NCBI GenBank assembly: GCA_024742355.1
Contig: JANSYM010000009.1
Location: forward strand, 142,173 to 206,172
Direction: 5' to 3'
DNA length: 64,000 nucleotides
Source of the DNA: Hyphomonadaceae bacterium
Lineage (GTDB): Bacteria; Pseudomonadota; Alphaproteobacteria; Caulobacterales; Hyphomonadaceae
Part shown: piece by piece, positions 25,040 through 32,817 of the stretch
Position numbering within the stretch: the stretch's first letter is position 1
Layout: every line of letters begins with the position of its first letter
Made by a program: the position numbers and the translations under genes
The notes under the pieces: model-generated
What the model saw: the letters and a program-made list of their open reading frames with translations, nothing else
Database searches by the model: none
What the model was told of the DNA's origin: nothing

Positions 25040-27865
25040 CTAGAAACTGTCAGCGGCGCTGGCGCGTTTCAGCTTGCGCGCCGGCGTGCTTGGACCGTCT
25101 GGTTCTTCGCGTCCGAGCGCGGCGAGGAGTTGGTCACGCAATGACGATTTCATGGCCTCATCGAACCCGTCCGGCAGTTTGACATAGAAGGCATCGAACA
25201 CCCGTTCGCCATAAGAGCCAACATGTGCGGACACGATGGATATGCCGGCGCCGGCCAGGACCTTGCTGACATCGCTGAGCAGGCCCGGCCGGTCACGCCC
25301 CGAGACGTCGATGACGGTGTGGGCCTGCGAGGCGTCTTCGGAGATGGTGACGCGCGGCTGCACGATGAAGGCAGCTTTGCGCGGGTTCTGCTGCAGGCGA
25401 ACCTCGGGCAAATCCTGGTCCGGATCGATCGCCGACAGGACCATTTTCTGCAAACGGTCGAGGCGCCCGCGATCGCCCTTGGCGAAGGGCTCGCCGTCAC
25501 CATCCTCGAGAATGAACACGTCGATGATGCGGCCGGACGGACCGGTATAGACCTGCGCCGAGACCGTCTGGGCGCCGAGCGCGCCGATGGCCTGGGTCAG
25601 GCGTGCGAACAGGCCGACACGGTCGGGCGCCGAGACGAACAGGATGGTGCGCTCCTCACCGCGCGCGTTTGCGGTGACGATAATATCCTCATCGCCGCTC
25701 AGCCGCTCGGCGTGCAGCATCAGGATTTCAGGCTCGAACCCGGTCCAATAGGCCTCGTCCATTTCCAGCATGACTTGCGGGATTTTGCCGACACGCTCCT
25801 GAACAATCTCCTGATTGGCCTCAGCGCGGGCTTTGAGCTCAGCTGTGACGCTGGTTTCATCCGTCCGGCCGCCGCGCAGGGCAGCTTCGGTATTGTGGTA
25901 GAGATCGCCGAGCAGCTGGCCTTTCCAGGCATTCCAGACATTCGGGCCGACGGCGCGGATATCTGCCACGGTGAGGATGTAGAGCAGGCGAAGATGTTCC
26001 AGATCCATCACTTTCTCTGCGAAGGTGACAATGGTTCGGGGATCGGAAATGTCGCGCTTCTGGGCGGTCTCGCTCATTTCCAGGTGATTGCCGACGAGCC
26101 AGGCCACCAGTTCGGTCTCGGCCGTGTCCAGGCCAAGGCGCTTGCAAGCCGCCCTTGCCGTCTTCATGCCTTCAATCTGCTGGTCGCCCAGACCCTTGCC
26201 TGTGTCGTGCAGCAGCATGGCGAGATAGAGGGCACGCCGGTTCTCGATCTTCTCGTAAAGCTGCTTGGCGAGGCCAAACCCGTCCTCTCCAGCATCCATC
26301 TGCGCGATGTGATCGAGCGCGCGTATCGTGTGCTCGTCCACCGTATAGTGGTGGTACATGTTGAACTGGGTCTGCGCGACAATGCCGCCAAACTCAGGGA
26401 GGAAGCGGCCGAGTACGCCGGCCTCGTTCAGGCGATTGAGCGTCAAGCCGAGATTCTGGCTGTCGAGCAGGATGTCCAGGAAGGTCTCGATCATCTCTGG
26501 ATCGACCCGGTTGCGGGCATGGATGAGCTTATTGTTGCGGGTCGCCACGGTCAGCGCATCCGGATGCACATCGACGCCCATCTGGTCGGCAATCTGAAAC
26601 AGTTTCAGGAAGGATTTCGGGTCCTGCAGGGCGACGTCCCTGTCGCTGAAATCGACGCGGTTGCCGGAGAGTTTGAAGTTCGGCTCGTCGAGATTCTTCG
26701 ATTGCCCACCGCCCGGCAGGAAGCGGCGCCAGCCTTCCGGCTTGGCTTTTTGCTGGGCTTCCAGTTTCGCCGCCAGGATGCGCGTCAGCCCGCCAACATC
26801 CTTGGCGGCCAGGAAATAGCGTTTCATGAAGCGCTCGACGCCGAGCTGTTCGCCGCGATCCTGATAGCCCATGCGCGCGGCAATCTCTGGCTGCAGGTCA
26901 AAGCTCAGCCGCTCTTCCGGGCGCCCGGTAATGTAATGCAGGTGGCAGCGTACCGTCCAAAGAAACCGGGCCGCGCGCAGGAAGACGTGGTATTCGTGCT
27001 CGGTGAACACGTTCGACTTCATCACATCTTCGAGCGTTTCGGTGCTCTCCGGGTGCATATGCTTGACGATCCAGTACAGGGTCTGGAGGTCGCGCAGGCC
27101 GCCTTTGCTCTCTTTCACATTCGGCTCGACCAGATAGCGGGCATTGCCCTGGCGCGCGTGGCGATTGTCGCGTTCCTCAAGCTTGTCAGCGATGAATTGC
27201 GCATCCTCGCCTTCAACCACCTGCTTGTTGAACAAGTCGGCCGTCTCGTCGGCGAGCGCCCGGTCGCCAAACAGGAAGCGCGCATCGAGCAGGCTGGTCT
27301 TGATGGTGACGTCTTCCCTGGACAGGCGCACACATTCCTGCGGCATCCGGAAAGCGTGCCCGACCTTCAGGCCCATGTCCCAAAGCGCGTAAAGCATATA
27401 CTCGATGACGCTCTCGGCATGCGCGCTGGCCTTGTAGGAGCGAATGAAGAGCAGGTCGATGTCCGAGGACGGCGCCAGCACGGAGCGGCCATAACCGCCG
27501 GTGGCAAACACGGCCAGGCGCTCGCCTTCCGTGGGGTTTCGGGCCCGGAATACGTGTGTGGTGGTAAAATCATAAAGCGCGTGCAGCACTTCGTCCTGAA
27601 CCGCTGCCAGCAAACGTGCGGTGTCCAGTCCGTCGGCACCTTGCTGCAGTCTTTCCTGCGCAATCAGGCGCCCGCGAAACAGAGCGCCATGCAGGATGTC
27701 GAGGGCTTCCTTGCGTGCGGCTCTGTCATCGCCCGCATGGCTGAGCGCAGCTGCACTCAGTTTGACCCGTAGCGCAACGCCATCAATGATCGAACTCAGC
27801 CGCCATTTGCCGGGCGCACGTCGCACCGGCATTCTTTTTTCAACGAGTTCGATGTCCTTCGCCAT
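25040..27865 (-). CDS. glnD: [protein-PII] uridylyltransferase / uridylyl-removing enzyme
   Basis: A 941-residue bifunctional nitrogen sensor that uridylylates and deuridylylates PII in response to glutamine. Domain order: nucleotidyltransferase with GGYGRSVLAPSSDIDLLF, PII-UT helical region, HD hydrolase with MLLHDTGKG, and two C-terminal ACT domains (TILFVSAPDRVGLFARL and TVIDVSGRDRPGLLSDVSK) that bind glutamine. Full length. Its product would govern nitrogen genes such as gltBD elsewhere in this window. Confidence 0.97.
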   Translation of the reverse strand: MAKDIELVEKRMPVRRAPGKWRLSSIIDGVALRVKLSAAALSHAGDDRAARKEALDILHGALFRGRLIAQERLQQGADGLDTARLLAAVQDEVLHALYDFTTTHVFRARNPTEGERLAVFATGGYGRSVLAPSSDIDLLFIRSYKASAHAESVIEYMLYALWDMGLKVGHAFRMPQECVRLSREDVTIKTSLLDARFLFGDRALADETADLFNKQVVEGEDAQFIADKLEERDNRHARQGNARYLVEPNVKESKGGLRDLQTLYWIVKHMHPESTETLEDVMKSNVFTEHEYHVFLRAARFLWTVRCHLHYITGRPEERLSFDLQPEIAARMGYQDRGEQLGVERFMKRYFLAAKDVGGLTRILAAKLEAQQKAKPEGWRRFLPGGGQSKNLDEPNFKLSGNRVDFSDRDVALQDPKSFLKLFQIADQMGVDVHPDALTVATRNNKLIHARNRVDPEMIETFLDILLDSQNLGLTLNRLNEAGVLGRFLPEFGGIVAQTQFNMYHHYTVDEHTIRALDHIAQMDAGEDGFGLAKQLYEKIENRRALYLAMLLHDTGKGLGDQQIEGMKTARAACKRLGLDTAETELVAWLVGNHLEMSETAQKRDISDPRTIVTFAEKVMDLEHLRLLYILTVADIRAVGPNVWNAWKGQLLGDLYHNTEAALRGGRTDETSVTAELKARAEANQEIVQERVGKIPQVMLEMDEAYWTGFEPEILMLHAERLSGDEDIIVTANARGEERTILFVSAPDRVGLFARLTQAIGALGAQTVSAQVYTGPSGRIIDVFILEDGDGEPFAKGDRGRLDRLQKMVLSAIDPDQDLPEVRLQQNPRKAAFIVQPRVTISEDASQAHTVIDVSGRDRPGLLSDVSKVLAGAGISIVSAHVGSYGERVFDAFYVKLPDGFDEAMKSSLRDQLLAALGREEPDGPSTPARKLKRASAADSF

Positions 27866-27914
27866 GCCAGCCCGTGTAGCGCAGTTTTCTCGGGTCTGGC
27901 TAGCGCGCGCTGCG

Positions 27915-28718
27915 CTATTCTGCCGACCGGCGCAAGGAGATCAAAGCCTGGTCAAGAATGCCCTGACTTGCGGCACATACGAGCTGGCCGCCGGGTTTCG
28001 CCGGATTGCCGCGCCAGTCGCAGGCGAGACCGCCGGCGCCGCGGACAACTGGAATGAGCGCTGCCGCATCATATGGCGCGAGACCAGACTCGGCCACGAG
28101 ATCGATCGTGCCCGCCGCCACTCGGGCATAGGCATAGGCATCGAGGCCGTAGCGGATGATCTTCGCGGTGTGCCGCAAATGCGTCCACGCGCCTTGCTCT
28201 GGCGGGGTCAGGATGAAGGGATCGGTGGTCGAGATGACGGCATCGCGCAAATCATCGCAGGTCGAGATGGAAAGTTGAGTCTCGCCCTCCGATGAAATCA
28301 ACCGGCTGCCGTCTGGCGTACCGACATAGCGTTCATCCAGATTGGGCTGGTCGATCACGCCGACCACGGCGTCGCCGTCTTCATTGGTGAGGCCGATCAG
28401 CGAGGTCCAGGTCGGCAGGCCGGCGACAAAGGCGCGCGTGCCATCAATCGGATCGAGGACCCAGGTCCAACCGGACGTGCCCGCCTTGCGGCCATATTCC
28501 TCACCGAAAATCGCATCCTCCGGGCGCAGGTCCTCCAGGACCGCCCGCATCGCGCGTTCGCCCGCCTGATCGGCTTCGGTCACCGGGTCGAATGCGGCGC
28601 CGTTTTCCTTATTGTCGATATGGGTCAGCGCGCGGTAATGCGGCAGGATTGCAGAACGCGCCGCATCGGCCATCGCCTGAGCGATGCCGACAGCATCAAA
28701 TGGAGGTGATTTGGTCAT
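27915..28718 (-). CDS. inositol monophosphatase family phosphatase
   Basis: A 267-residue Mg-dependent, Li-sensitive-type phosphatase. Metal-site motifs are visible: FGEEYGRKAG, WVLDPIDGTRAFVAGLPTW and LAPYDAAALIPVVRGAGG. In alphaproteobacteria this branch often acts as histidinol-phosphatase (HisN) rather than inositol phosphatase, and the RAF after DPIDGT fits that group, but the substrate is not provable here. A single gene between glnD and an HTH regulator. Confidence 0.88.
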   Translation of the reverse strand: MTKSPPFDAVGIAQAMADAARSAILPHYRALTHIDNKENGAAFDPVTEADQAGERAMRAVLEDLRPEDAIFGEEYGRKAGTSGWTWVLDPIDGTRAFVAGLPTWTSLIGLTNEDGDAVVGVIDQPNLDERYVGTPDGSRLISSEGETQLSISTCDDLRDAVISTTDPFILTPPEQGAWTHLRHTAKIIRYGLDAYAYARVAAGTIDLVAESGLAPYDAAALIPVVRGAGGLACDWRGNPAKPGGQLVCAASQGILDQALISLRRSAE

Positions 28719-28750
28719 CTGCCGCGCTTAGCGGCTGAAGCGCTTTGTGG

Positions 28751-29149
28751 TCAAGCAGCGCCGGACTCGGAGGCTTCTGTTTCCAGGGCCTTGGCCAGTT
28801 CGAGCAGGCGTTTGCGCGGACGTTCGCCGAGGCGATAATAGGCGCGTACCAGTTCCAGCGTTTCTTTCTGGCTGAGAATGTCAGCGTCCATGCGCTCGGC
28901 ATCATTGGCCGCCATGCCCTGCATATCCTCGGTCTCGAGACCGTCGAAGAAATACTGAACAGAGACGTTCAATGCGCGGGAAAGATCATAAAGCCGGGAA
29001 GAGGTGACGCGATTGGCGCCGCATTCATATTTCTGAATTTGCTGGAAGCGGACTCCAACCATGCCGGCGAGATCTTGCTGTGTCATGCCAAGCAGTCGTC
29101 TGCGTCGCCGCAGGCGCTTGCCAACATGCAGATCCGTTTTATCCGTCAT
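28751..29149 (-). CDS. XRE-type helix-turn-helix regulator
   Basis: A 132-residue DNA-binding protein. The Cro/CI-type HTH covers about residues 12-66 (GKRLRRRRRLLGMTQQDLAG, then VRFQQIQKYECGANRV and LYDLSRALNVSVQYFF). A helical C-terminal part (LELVRAYYRLGERPRKRLLE) may form dimers. ATG 29149 is chosen because GGAGG lies 6 nt upstream; an open frame reaches 29221. This short class with FQQIQKYE is frequent in alphaproteobacteria. Its targets are unknown. Confidence 0.85.
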   Translation of the reverse strand: MTDKTDLHVGKRLRRRRRLLGMTQQDLAGMVGVRFQQIQKYECGANRVTSSRLYDLSRALNVSVQYFFDGLETEDMQGMAANDAERMDADILSQKETLELVRAYYRLGERPRKRLLELAKALETEASESGAA

Positions 29150-29424
29150 TCCATCCCTCCGGACATGCTCGAAAACTCTCCAGAGAGTCCCGATTTTGAA
29201 TACTGACCCGGACATCAGCAATTCGCATGCCGAAACGGAACATTGTCACCAGTGGCGGGGCAAATCACCTGTAATTTTACGTAATCTGGCGCCAATCCCG
29301 TTGTTGCAGAGGAGTTATGCGACGATGCGACAATGTTTCTATTGTATTTTGTGCGCTGCACAATATTTTAGGTATCAGCACTGTGGTGCTAGCGCCTACG
29401 GGCGTTTCCTCCCTTACCTGATAT

Positions 29425-29454
29425 AGCCGCGCACATTCTGCGCGGCTTTTTTTT
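29425..29454 (+). terminator. strong plus-strand terminator without an assigned gene
   Basis: GCCGCGCA pairs with TGCGCGGC (8 bp, CATTC loop), followed by eight T. It points along the plus strand, but both flanking genes are on the minus strand, so it must end an unannotated transcript from the 29,222-29,424 interval. Confidence 0.85.
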
Positions 29455-30334
29455 AGCCATTCTCCAGACGGGCCATGGTCAGGATTTCCGCACTCAGGTC
29501 GGACAGCTGCGCTTGCAGGGTGTCGAAGCCGCGCGTGGTCTCGATGGTCAGCTCATTCATGTAGAGGGACCGATTGATCTCAATCTGAAGCACATGCACG
29601 CCGCGGCGCGGGCGACCATATTTGCGGGTCGTATAGCCGCCGGCATATGGCGCATTTCGCGCCACAGTGAAGCCTCCGCGGCGCAGCTGCTTTTCAACCA
29701 GCGAGGTCAGCTTCGGCGTACAGCTCGACCCGAACCGGTCGCCGAGAACAATATCCGGCATGCTGGCGCGGCCGGGCTGGCGGGACGGCATGGAATGGCA
29801 ATCAATGACGAAAATGTCGGACCAGTTCGGTTTCAACGCTTCAATCTCTGCCTGCAGGGCCTGATGATAGGCATCATGGACCTGTTCCAGGCGCTGGGCC
29901 CCTTCGAGGCGGGTGAGGGGATTGAGATAGATGTCGCGGCCGCTGGCGCCGACGCGCGGCAAACAGCCGAGCCCGGCCTTGACTCGCGCCGACGGCATCC
30001 CGGCCGTGCGCGGCGGGCCATCGATGAACATTTCGGCATCGAGTTCGCGGGCATCCCGGTTCAGATCGACATAGGTGCGCGCATGCGTGGCCCGGATCAG
30101 GATCGCGCCTTGGGCAATCGCAGGCTCATACAGGCCGTCCACGAACGCATCTTCGGTGCGGCGCAGGTCGGAGAGCGGGACGCTCAGATTGGCCTGCATG
30201 GCGGCGGGATAGTGGCTGCCACTATGCGGAGAAGCGAAAATTACCGGCGCCGCGAGCGGCCGTCCGCGCGATATTTCATACGCTGGAAGCGTGGTTTCGC
30301 CTGAGCCGGCCGGAAGGTCTAGGGTCGCGCGCAT
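29453..30334 (-). CDS. N-formylglutamate amidohydrolase family protein
   Basis: A 293-residue protein of the N-formylglutamate amidohydrolase family, which releases glutamate from N-formylglutamate in histidine breakdown. Metal-ligand regions are visible in FASPHSGSHYP and VIDCHSMPS, with the family segment THARTYVDLNRDARELD. The gene stands next to cpdR and not in a hut cluster, an arrangement I know from other alphaproteobacteria, so its role may not be histidine use. Its stop codon lies inside the T-run of the opposing terminator. Confidence 0.88.
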   Translation of the reverse strand: MRATLDLPAGSGETTLPAYEISRGRPLAAPVIFASPHSGSHYPAAMQANLSVPLSDLRRTEDAFVDGLYEPAIAQGAILIRATHARTYVDLNRDARELDAEMFIDGPPRTAGMPSARVKAGLGCLPRVGASGRDIYLNPLTRLEGAQRLEQVHDAYHQALQAEIEALKPNWSDIFVIDCHSMPSRQPGRASMPDIVLGDRFGSSCTPKLTSLVEKQLRRGGFTVARNAPYAGGYTTRKYGRPRRGVHVLQIEINRSLYMNELTIETTRGFDTLQAQLSDLSAEILTMARLENG

Positions 30335-30463
30335 AGGGGTAAGGTCTGTGTTCTGGGGCTCAGGTCAAGGGTAAATTCAGCACTGCAAATATCTGACTTG
30401 TTCACTGAGGGTTTACGGATTTCAGGCCTATATGGCATCAATATCCATCAGGGACAGGATTTC

Positions 30464-30823
30464 ATGAGCAAAATATTGCTGGCTGAAGATGATGATGCGA
30501 TGCGCACGTTTCTGAGTGCGTCGCTGCGCCGTGCCGGACATGATGTCCAGGACTATGAAGACGGCGAAGGCGCGCTTGAAGCGCTCGAGCGCGAAGTCTT
30601 TGACCTTCTCCTCACCGATATTGTCATGCCGGGCATTGACGGCATCGAACTTGCGCGCCGCGGCGCCGAACTCGATCCGGCGATGAAAATCGTCTTCATT
30701 ACCGGTTTTGCCGCTGTCGCCCTGTCCGGCGGCGCCCCAACCCCGGCTGGCGCAAAAGTGCTGTCCAAGCCCTTCCACCTGCGCGAACTGGTGGATGAGG
30801 TCGAGCGGGTCATGGCGGCTTGA
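30464..30823 (+). CDS. cpdR: single-domain response regulator CpdR
   Basis: A 119-residue receiver domain with no output domain. Acidic pocket D9-D10-D11, phosphoacceptor D52 in LLTDIVMPGIDG, the signal-transmitting Thr in FITGFAAVAL, and the conserved Lys in VLSKPFHLRELVDEVE. The FAAVAL stretch and the LSKPFHLR ending match CpdR, which, when unphosphorylated, brings ClpXP to the pole and promotes CtrA proteolysis in Caulobacter. ATG 30464 has ACAGGA upstream. The partner phosphorelay genes are outside the window. Confidence 0.92.
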   Translation: MSKILLAEDDDAMRTFLSASLRRAGHDVQDYEDGEGALEALEREVFDLLLTDIVMPGIDGIELARRGAELDPAMKIVFITGFAAVALSGGAPTPAGAKVLSKPFHLRELVDEVERVMAA

Positions 30824-30904
30824 TGCATCTCGCCTGCTAAGGGTTGCAGTTCAGGCTTGACTTGAAGCCGCCAAAAGTGGATGACCCGTCTCTCGAAAAC
30901 GGAT

Positions 30905-30979
30905 GGTCGATTAGCTCAGTGGTAGAGCACTGCATTGACATTGCAGGGGTCACTAGTTCGAACCTAGTATCGACCACCA
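30905..30979 (+). tRNA. tRNA-Val (GAC)
   Basis: A full cloverleaf: acceptor GGTCGAT with ATCGACC, D stem GCTC/GAGC, anticodon stem CTGCA/TGCAG around loop TTGACAT (anticodon GAC, valine), T stem ACTAG/CTAGT with loop TTCGAAC. CCA is encoded. Its 3' end marks the change from core genes to the mobile element and is the probable integration site. Confidence 0.97.
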
Positions 30980-31042
30980 TTTTTCTCAATTAAATCAGTA
31001 ATTTATGTGGCCACCATTTCTGGCGATTGCTTCGTTAGAAGC

Positions 31043-31064
31043 CGTGTTACCACCGTGTTACCAC
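31043..31064 (+). repeat. tandem 11-bp repeat after tRNA-Val
   Basis: CGTGTTACCAC occurs twice in a row, about 65 bp beyond the tRNA 3' end. Short direct repeats at this distance from an attachment site often are integrase arm-type sites; this is inference. Confidence 0.55.
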
Positions 31065-31174
31065 CGATTTTTCTTGTGGATGATTTGGTGCCCCGCGAGT
31101 TTTCCGGCCAATCGATACCAATTTCGCCGCCCAAGGTCGAAATTCTTCAAGCATGGGTTTGGCTGGCACCATTC

Positions 31175-32047
31175 ATGCTCCAAGTAATCCAACTTACATT
31201 GGAGTCTGCAATTTCGGCACAACAGGTGAGCATTCGAGATATGGAACGGTTCTCCGAACTTGGAGAGCTAGCAGAACTATTTGAGTCTCTAAAAGTCGAC
31301 CTGACAGGCGATGGAATCATGCAGCTTCTGGTTGCGGATCTATTTGCTGGTAAATTTGACCCGGAGGTTCCGAAAGAGCCGCCGTCTCGCTACGCGATCG
31401 CAGAATTCATGAGCAAACAAACGCTGGCCGTACCGAGCATGTCATTTGCCAATCGGATAATGCTAATGTCGGGATGCGCCAGAGGAGGGTGTCGCTATTC
31501 GTACGGCACTTCTGCAGATATTGTTGCCATTTTGTGGAAGATGAAGGCGCTTCCGTTCGATACTCCGGAGCGAATGACGGAAGACATTCTTCACTCAACC
31601 ATCGATCTGTTATCCAAACTCCCGATACAGGAATATGACGAAAGGGCTCGCGACCTATTAGATTGCGTAATGGTCGACCGAACAGTGTTACGGGCCTGGT
31701 TTGAAGCTGCAGGAATGATGAGTCCGCAAACCAGCAGCGTTGATCTCGACGCCGCAAACGATCAGCACGTGCAAAATGGAGATGATAAGGCACCGCTTCG
31801 TCTCATTAAGATCGAGAAAGTACGTTTGAAACCCGGTCGACCGTCATCCGACCTATGGCCGCGTGTCCAGGAACTGGTAACCGAGTTGCACAGAGAGAAT
31901 CCCGAAGCCTACAATAACGCGATGGCATCGGAGATTCACGAACGACTTGTCGCCGAGTTCCCAGAACAAAACGTTCTGGCGCTCACCACTATCCAGGGTC
32001 GTATGATGTCGCTTCGGATGCACGCACGCGCGGAATTGGACGAATAG
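31175..32047 (+). CDS. hypothetical protein of the mobile element
   Basis: Unrecognised, 290 residues if started at ATG 31175; the frame opens with GTG at 31007, only 28 bp after the tRNA, which would read through the probable attachment region. No strong ribosome site is seen for any start. The protein is soluble, with a Cys/Gly patch (SGCARGGCRYSYGT) in the middle and a basic C-terminal region (KIEKVRLKPGRPSSDLWPRV) that could bind DNA. It is more AT-rich than the core genes to the left, fitting acquired DNA. Confidence 0.55.
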   Translation: MLQVIQLTLESAISAQQVSIRDMERFSELGELAELFESLKVDLTGDGIMQLLVADLFAGKFDPEVPKEPPSRYAIAEFMSKQTLAVPSMSFANRIMLMSGCARGGCRYSYGTSADIVAILWKMKALPFDTPERMTEDILHSTIDLLSKLPIQEYDERARDLLDCVMVDRTVLRAWFEAAGMMSPQTSSVDLDAANDQHVQNGDDKAPLRLIKIEKVRLKPGRPSSDLWPRVQELVTELHRENPEAYNNAMASEIHERLVAEFPEQNVLALTTIQGRMMSLRMHARAELDE

Positions 32048-32160
32048 AAATCTGACCCACCTCTGTGGAAAGAAATATCTTCTACAAAGGGATCCGGCAC
32101 ACGAAAACACCACCTACTACGTGCATTGTTATGTCTAATTATGCGCATCGGCGCTGAGGT

Positions 32161-32194
32161 TTGACAAAACTCTTTTCCTTTTTCGCTAGCGAAA
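32161..32194 (+). promoter_or_regulatory. promoter and palindromic operator of the mobilization operon
   Basis: TTGACA at 32161-32166 and, 17 bp on, a -10 position lying inside the perfect 14-bp palindrome TTTCGCTAGCGAAA (32181-32194). It precedes the AlpA-like gene by about 45 bp. A protein bound to the palindrome would block the promoter; the AlpA-like or the ribbon-helix-helix-like product is the natural candidate. Confidence 0.55.
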
Positions 32195-32239
32195 TTTGTG
32201 CTCGCGATTCTCTACCGACCACCACGCGGAGTAGAGTTT

Positions 32240-32503
32240 ATGTCTAATCACAGCATCCCACATCTTGAACAAATTCTGGAGGACAACCCCGGTTGGCTCG
32301 ATGAAGCCATCGACACTCCGTCAGTCAGCAAAATGACGGGCGTACCGATTTGCACGCTCACCACATGGCGCAGTCGAGGAGGAGGACCAAGGTTTCTGAA
32401 GTTAGGAAAAAGTGTTCGTTATCGCAGGCGTGCGGTTCTCGGTTGGATGGCTGATTGCGAGGCGCCGTATACTGATCGCGATGGGATCATCCACCATGAC
32501 TGA
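32240..32503 (+). CDS. AlpA/excisionase-type helix-turn-helix protein
   Basis: An 87-residue winged-helix-like protein. The segment SVSKMTGVPICTLTTWRSRG followed by GGPRFLKLGKSVRYRRRAVLGWM is the standard HTH_17/AlpA pattern, where the wing RYRRRAV ends the fold. Such proteins act as excisionases or as activators of integrase or mobilization genes. Start at ATG 32240 with GGAG upstream. It heads the mobilization operon and its stop overlaps the next start. Confidence 0.85.
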   Translation: MSNHSIPHLEQILEDNPGWLDEAIDTPSVSKMTGVPICTLTTWRSRGGGPRFLKLGKSVRYRRRAVLGWMADCEAPYTDRDGIIHHD

Positions 32504-32816
32504 TACAACTTGTCCGGTCTCAATTCGATTAGCCAATGAAGACATCGAAAGACTTTCAGAACGAGCCAGACGCATCTCTGGAACCAAGACCGGTGTTGCC
32601 CGCGAACTGATCAGGTCGGGTCTGTCCGACGGCGACCCATTCGAACAAGCCAACCGTCTTTTAAACATCGAACGAAAACTCGCGATCGTCACCCAAGACA
32701 TTCAGTCAGCAAACAGCTCTCATTCCGAGCTCCGGGCGACTGTCACGCGCATCGAGAAAATGTTTGAGCAGCTGCTTCTCGCACTTAGCGGTCAGCTAAA
32801 ATCCGAGAAGAACTAA
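32496..32816 (+). CDS. small ribbon-helix-helix-like mobilization accessory protein
   Basis: A 106-residue protein overlapping the AlpA-like gene by 8 bp. Residues about 6-45 (CPVSIRLANEDIERLSERAR, then KTGVARELIRSGL) have the strand-helix-helix pattern of CopG/MobC-type proteins; the rest is helical, possibly coiled coil (SELRATVTRIEKMFEQLLLA). MobC-like proteins help the relaxase open DNA at oriT. The role is inferred from position, 1 bp before the coupling-protein gene. Confidence 0.65.
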   Translation: MTDTTCPVSIRLANEDIERLSERARRISGTKTGVARELIRSGLSDGDPFEQANRLLNIERKLAIVTQDIQSANSSHSELRATVTRIEKMFEQLLLALSGQLKSEKN

Positions 32817-32817
32817 A

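Noticed and set aside
25223..27772. An 849-codon open frame antisense to glnD
   Set aside because: GC-rich third positions leave the opposite strand open; glnD on the other strand has all its domains and the antisense product matches nothing.
29513..30304. A 263-codon frame antisense to N-formylglutamate amidohydrolase
   Set aside because: Shadow frame; it also lacks a sensible ribosome site, and does not explain the orphan terminator, which lies before it.
32205..32222. TACCGACCACCACG as a second copy of the tRNA-Val 3' end
   Set aside because: Only nine bases (CGACCACCA) match and they are inside the element's first promoter region; too short for an attachment site.
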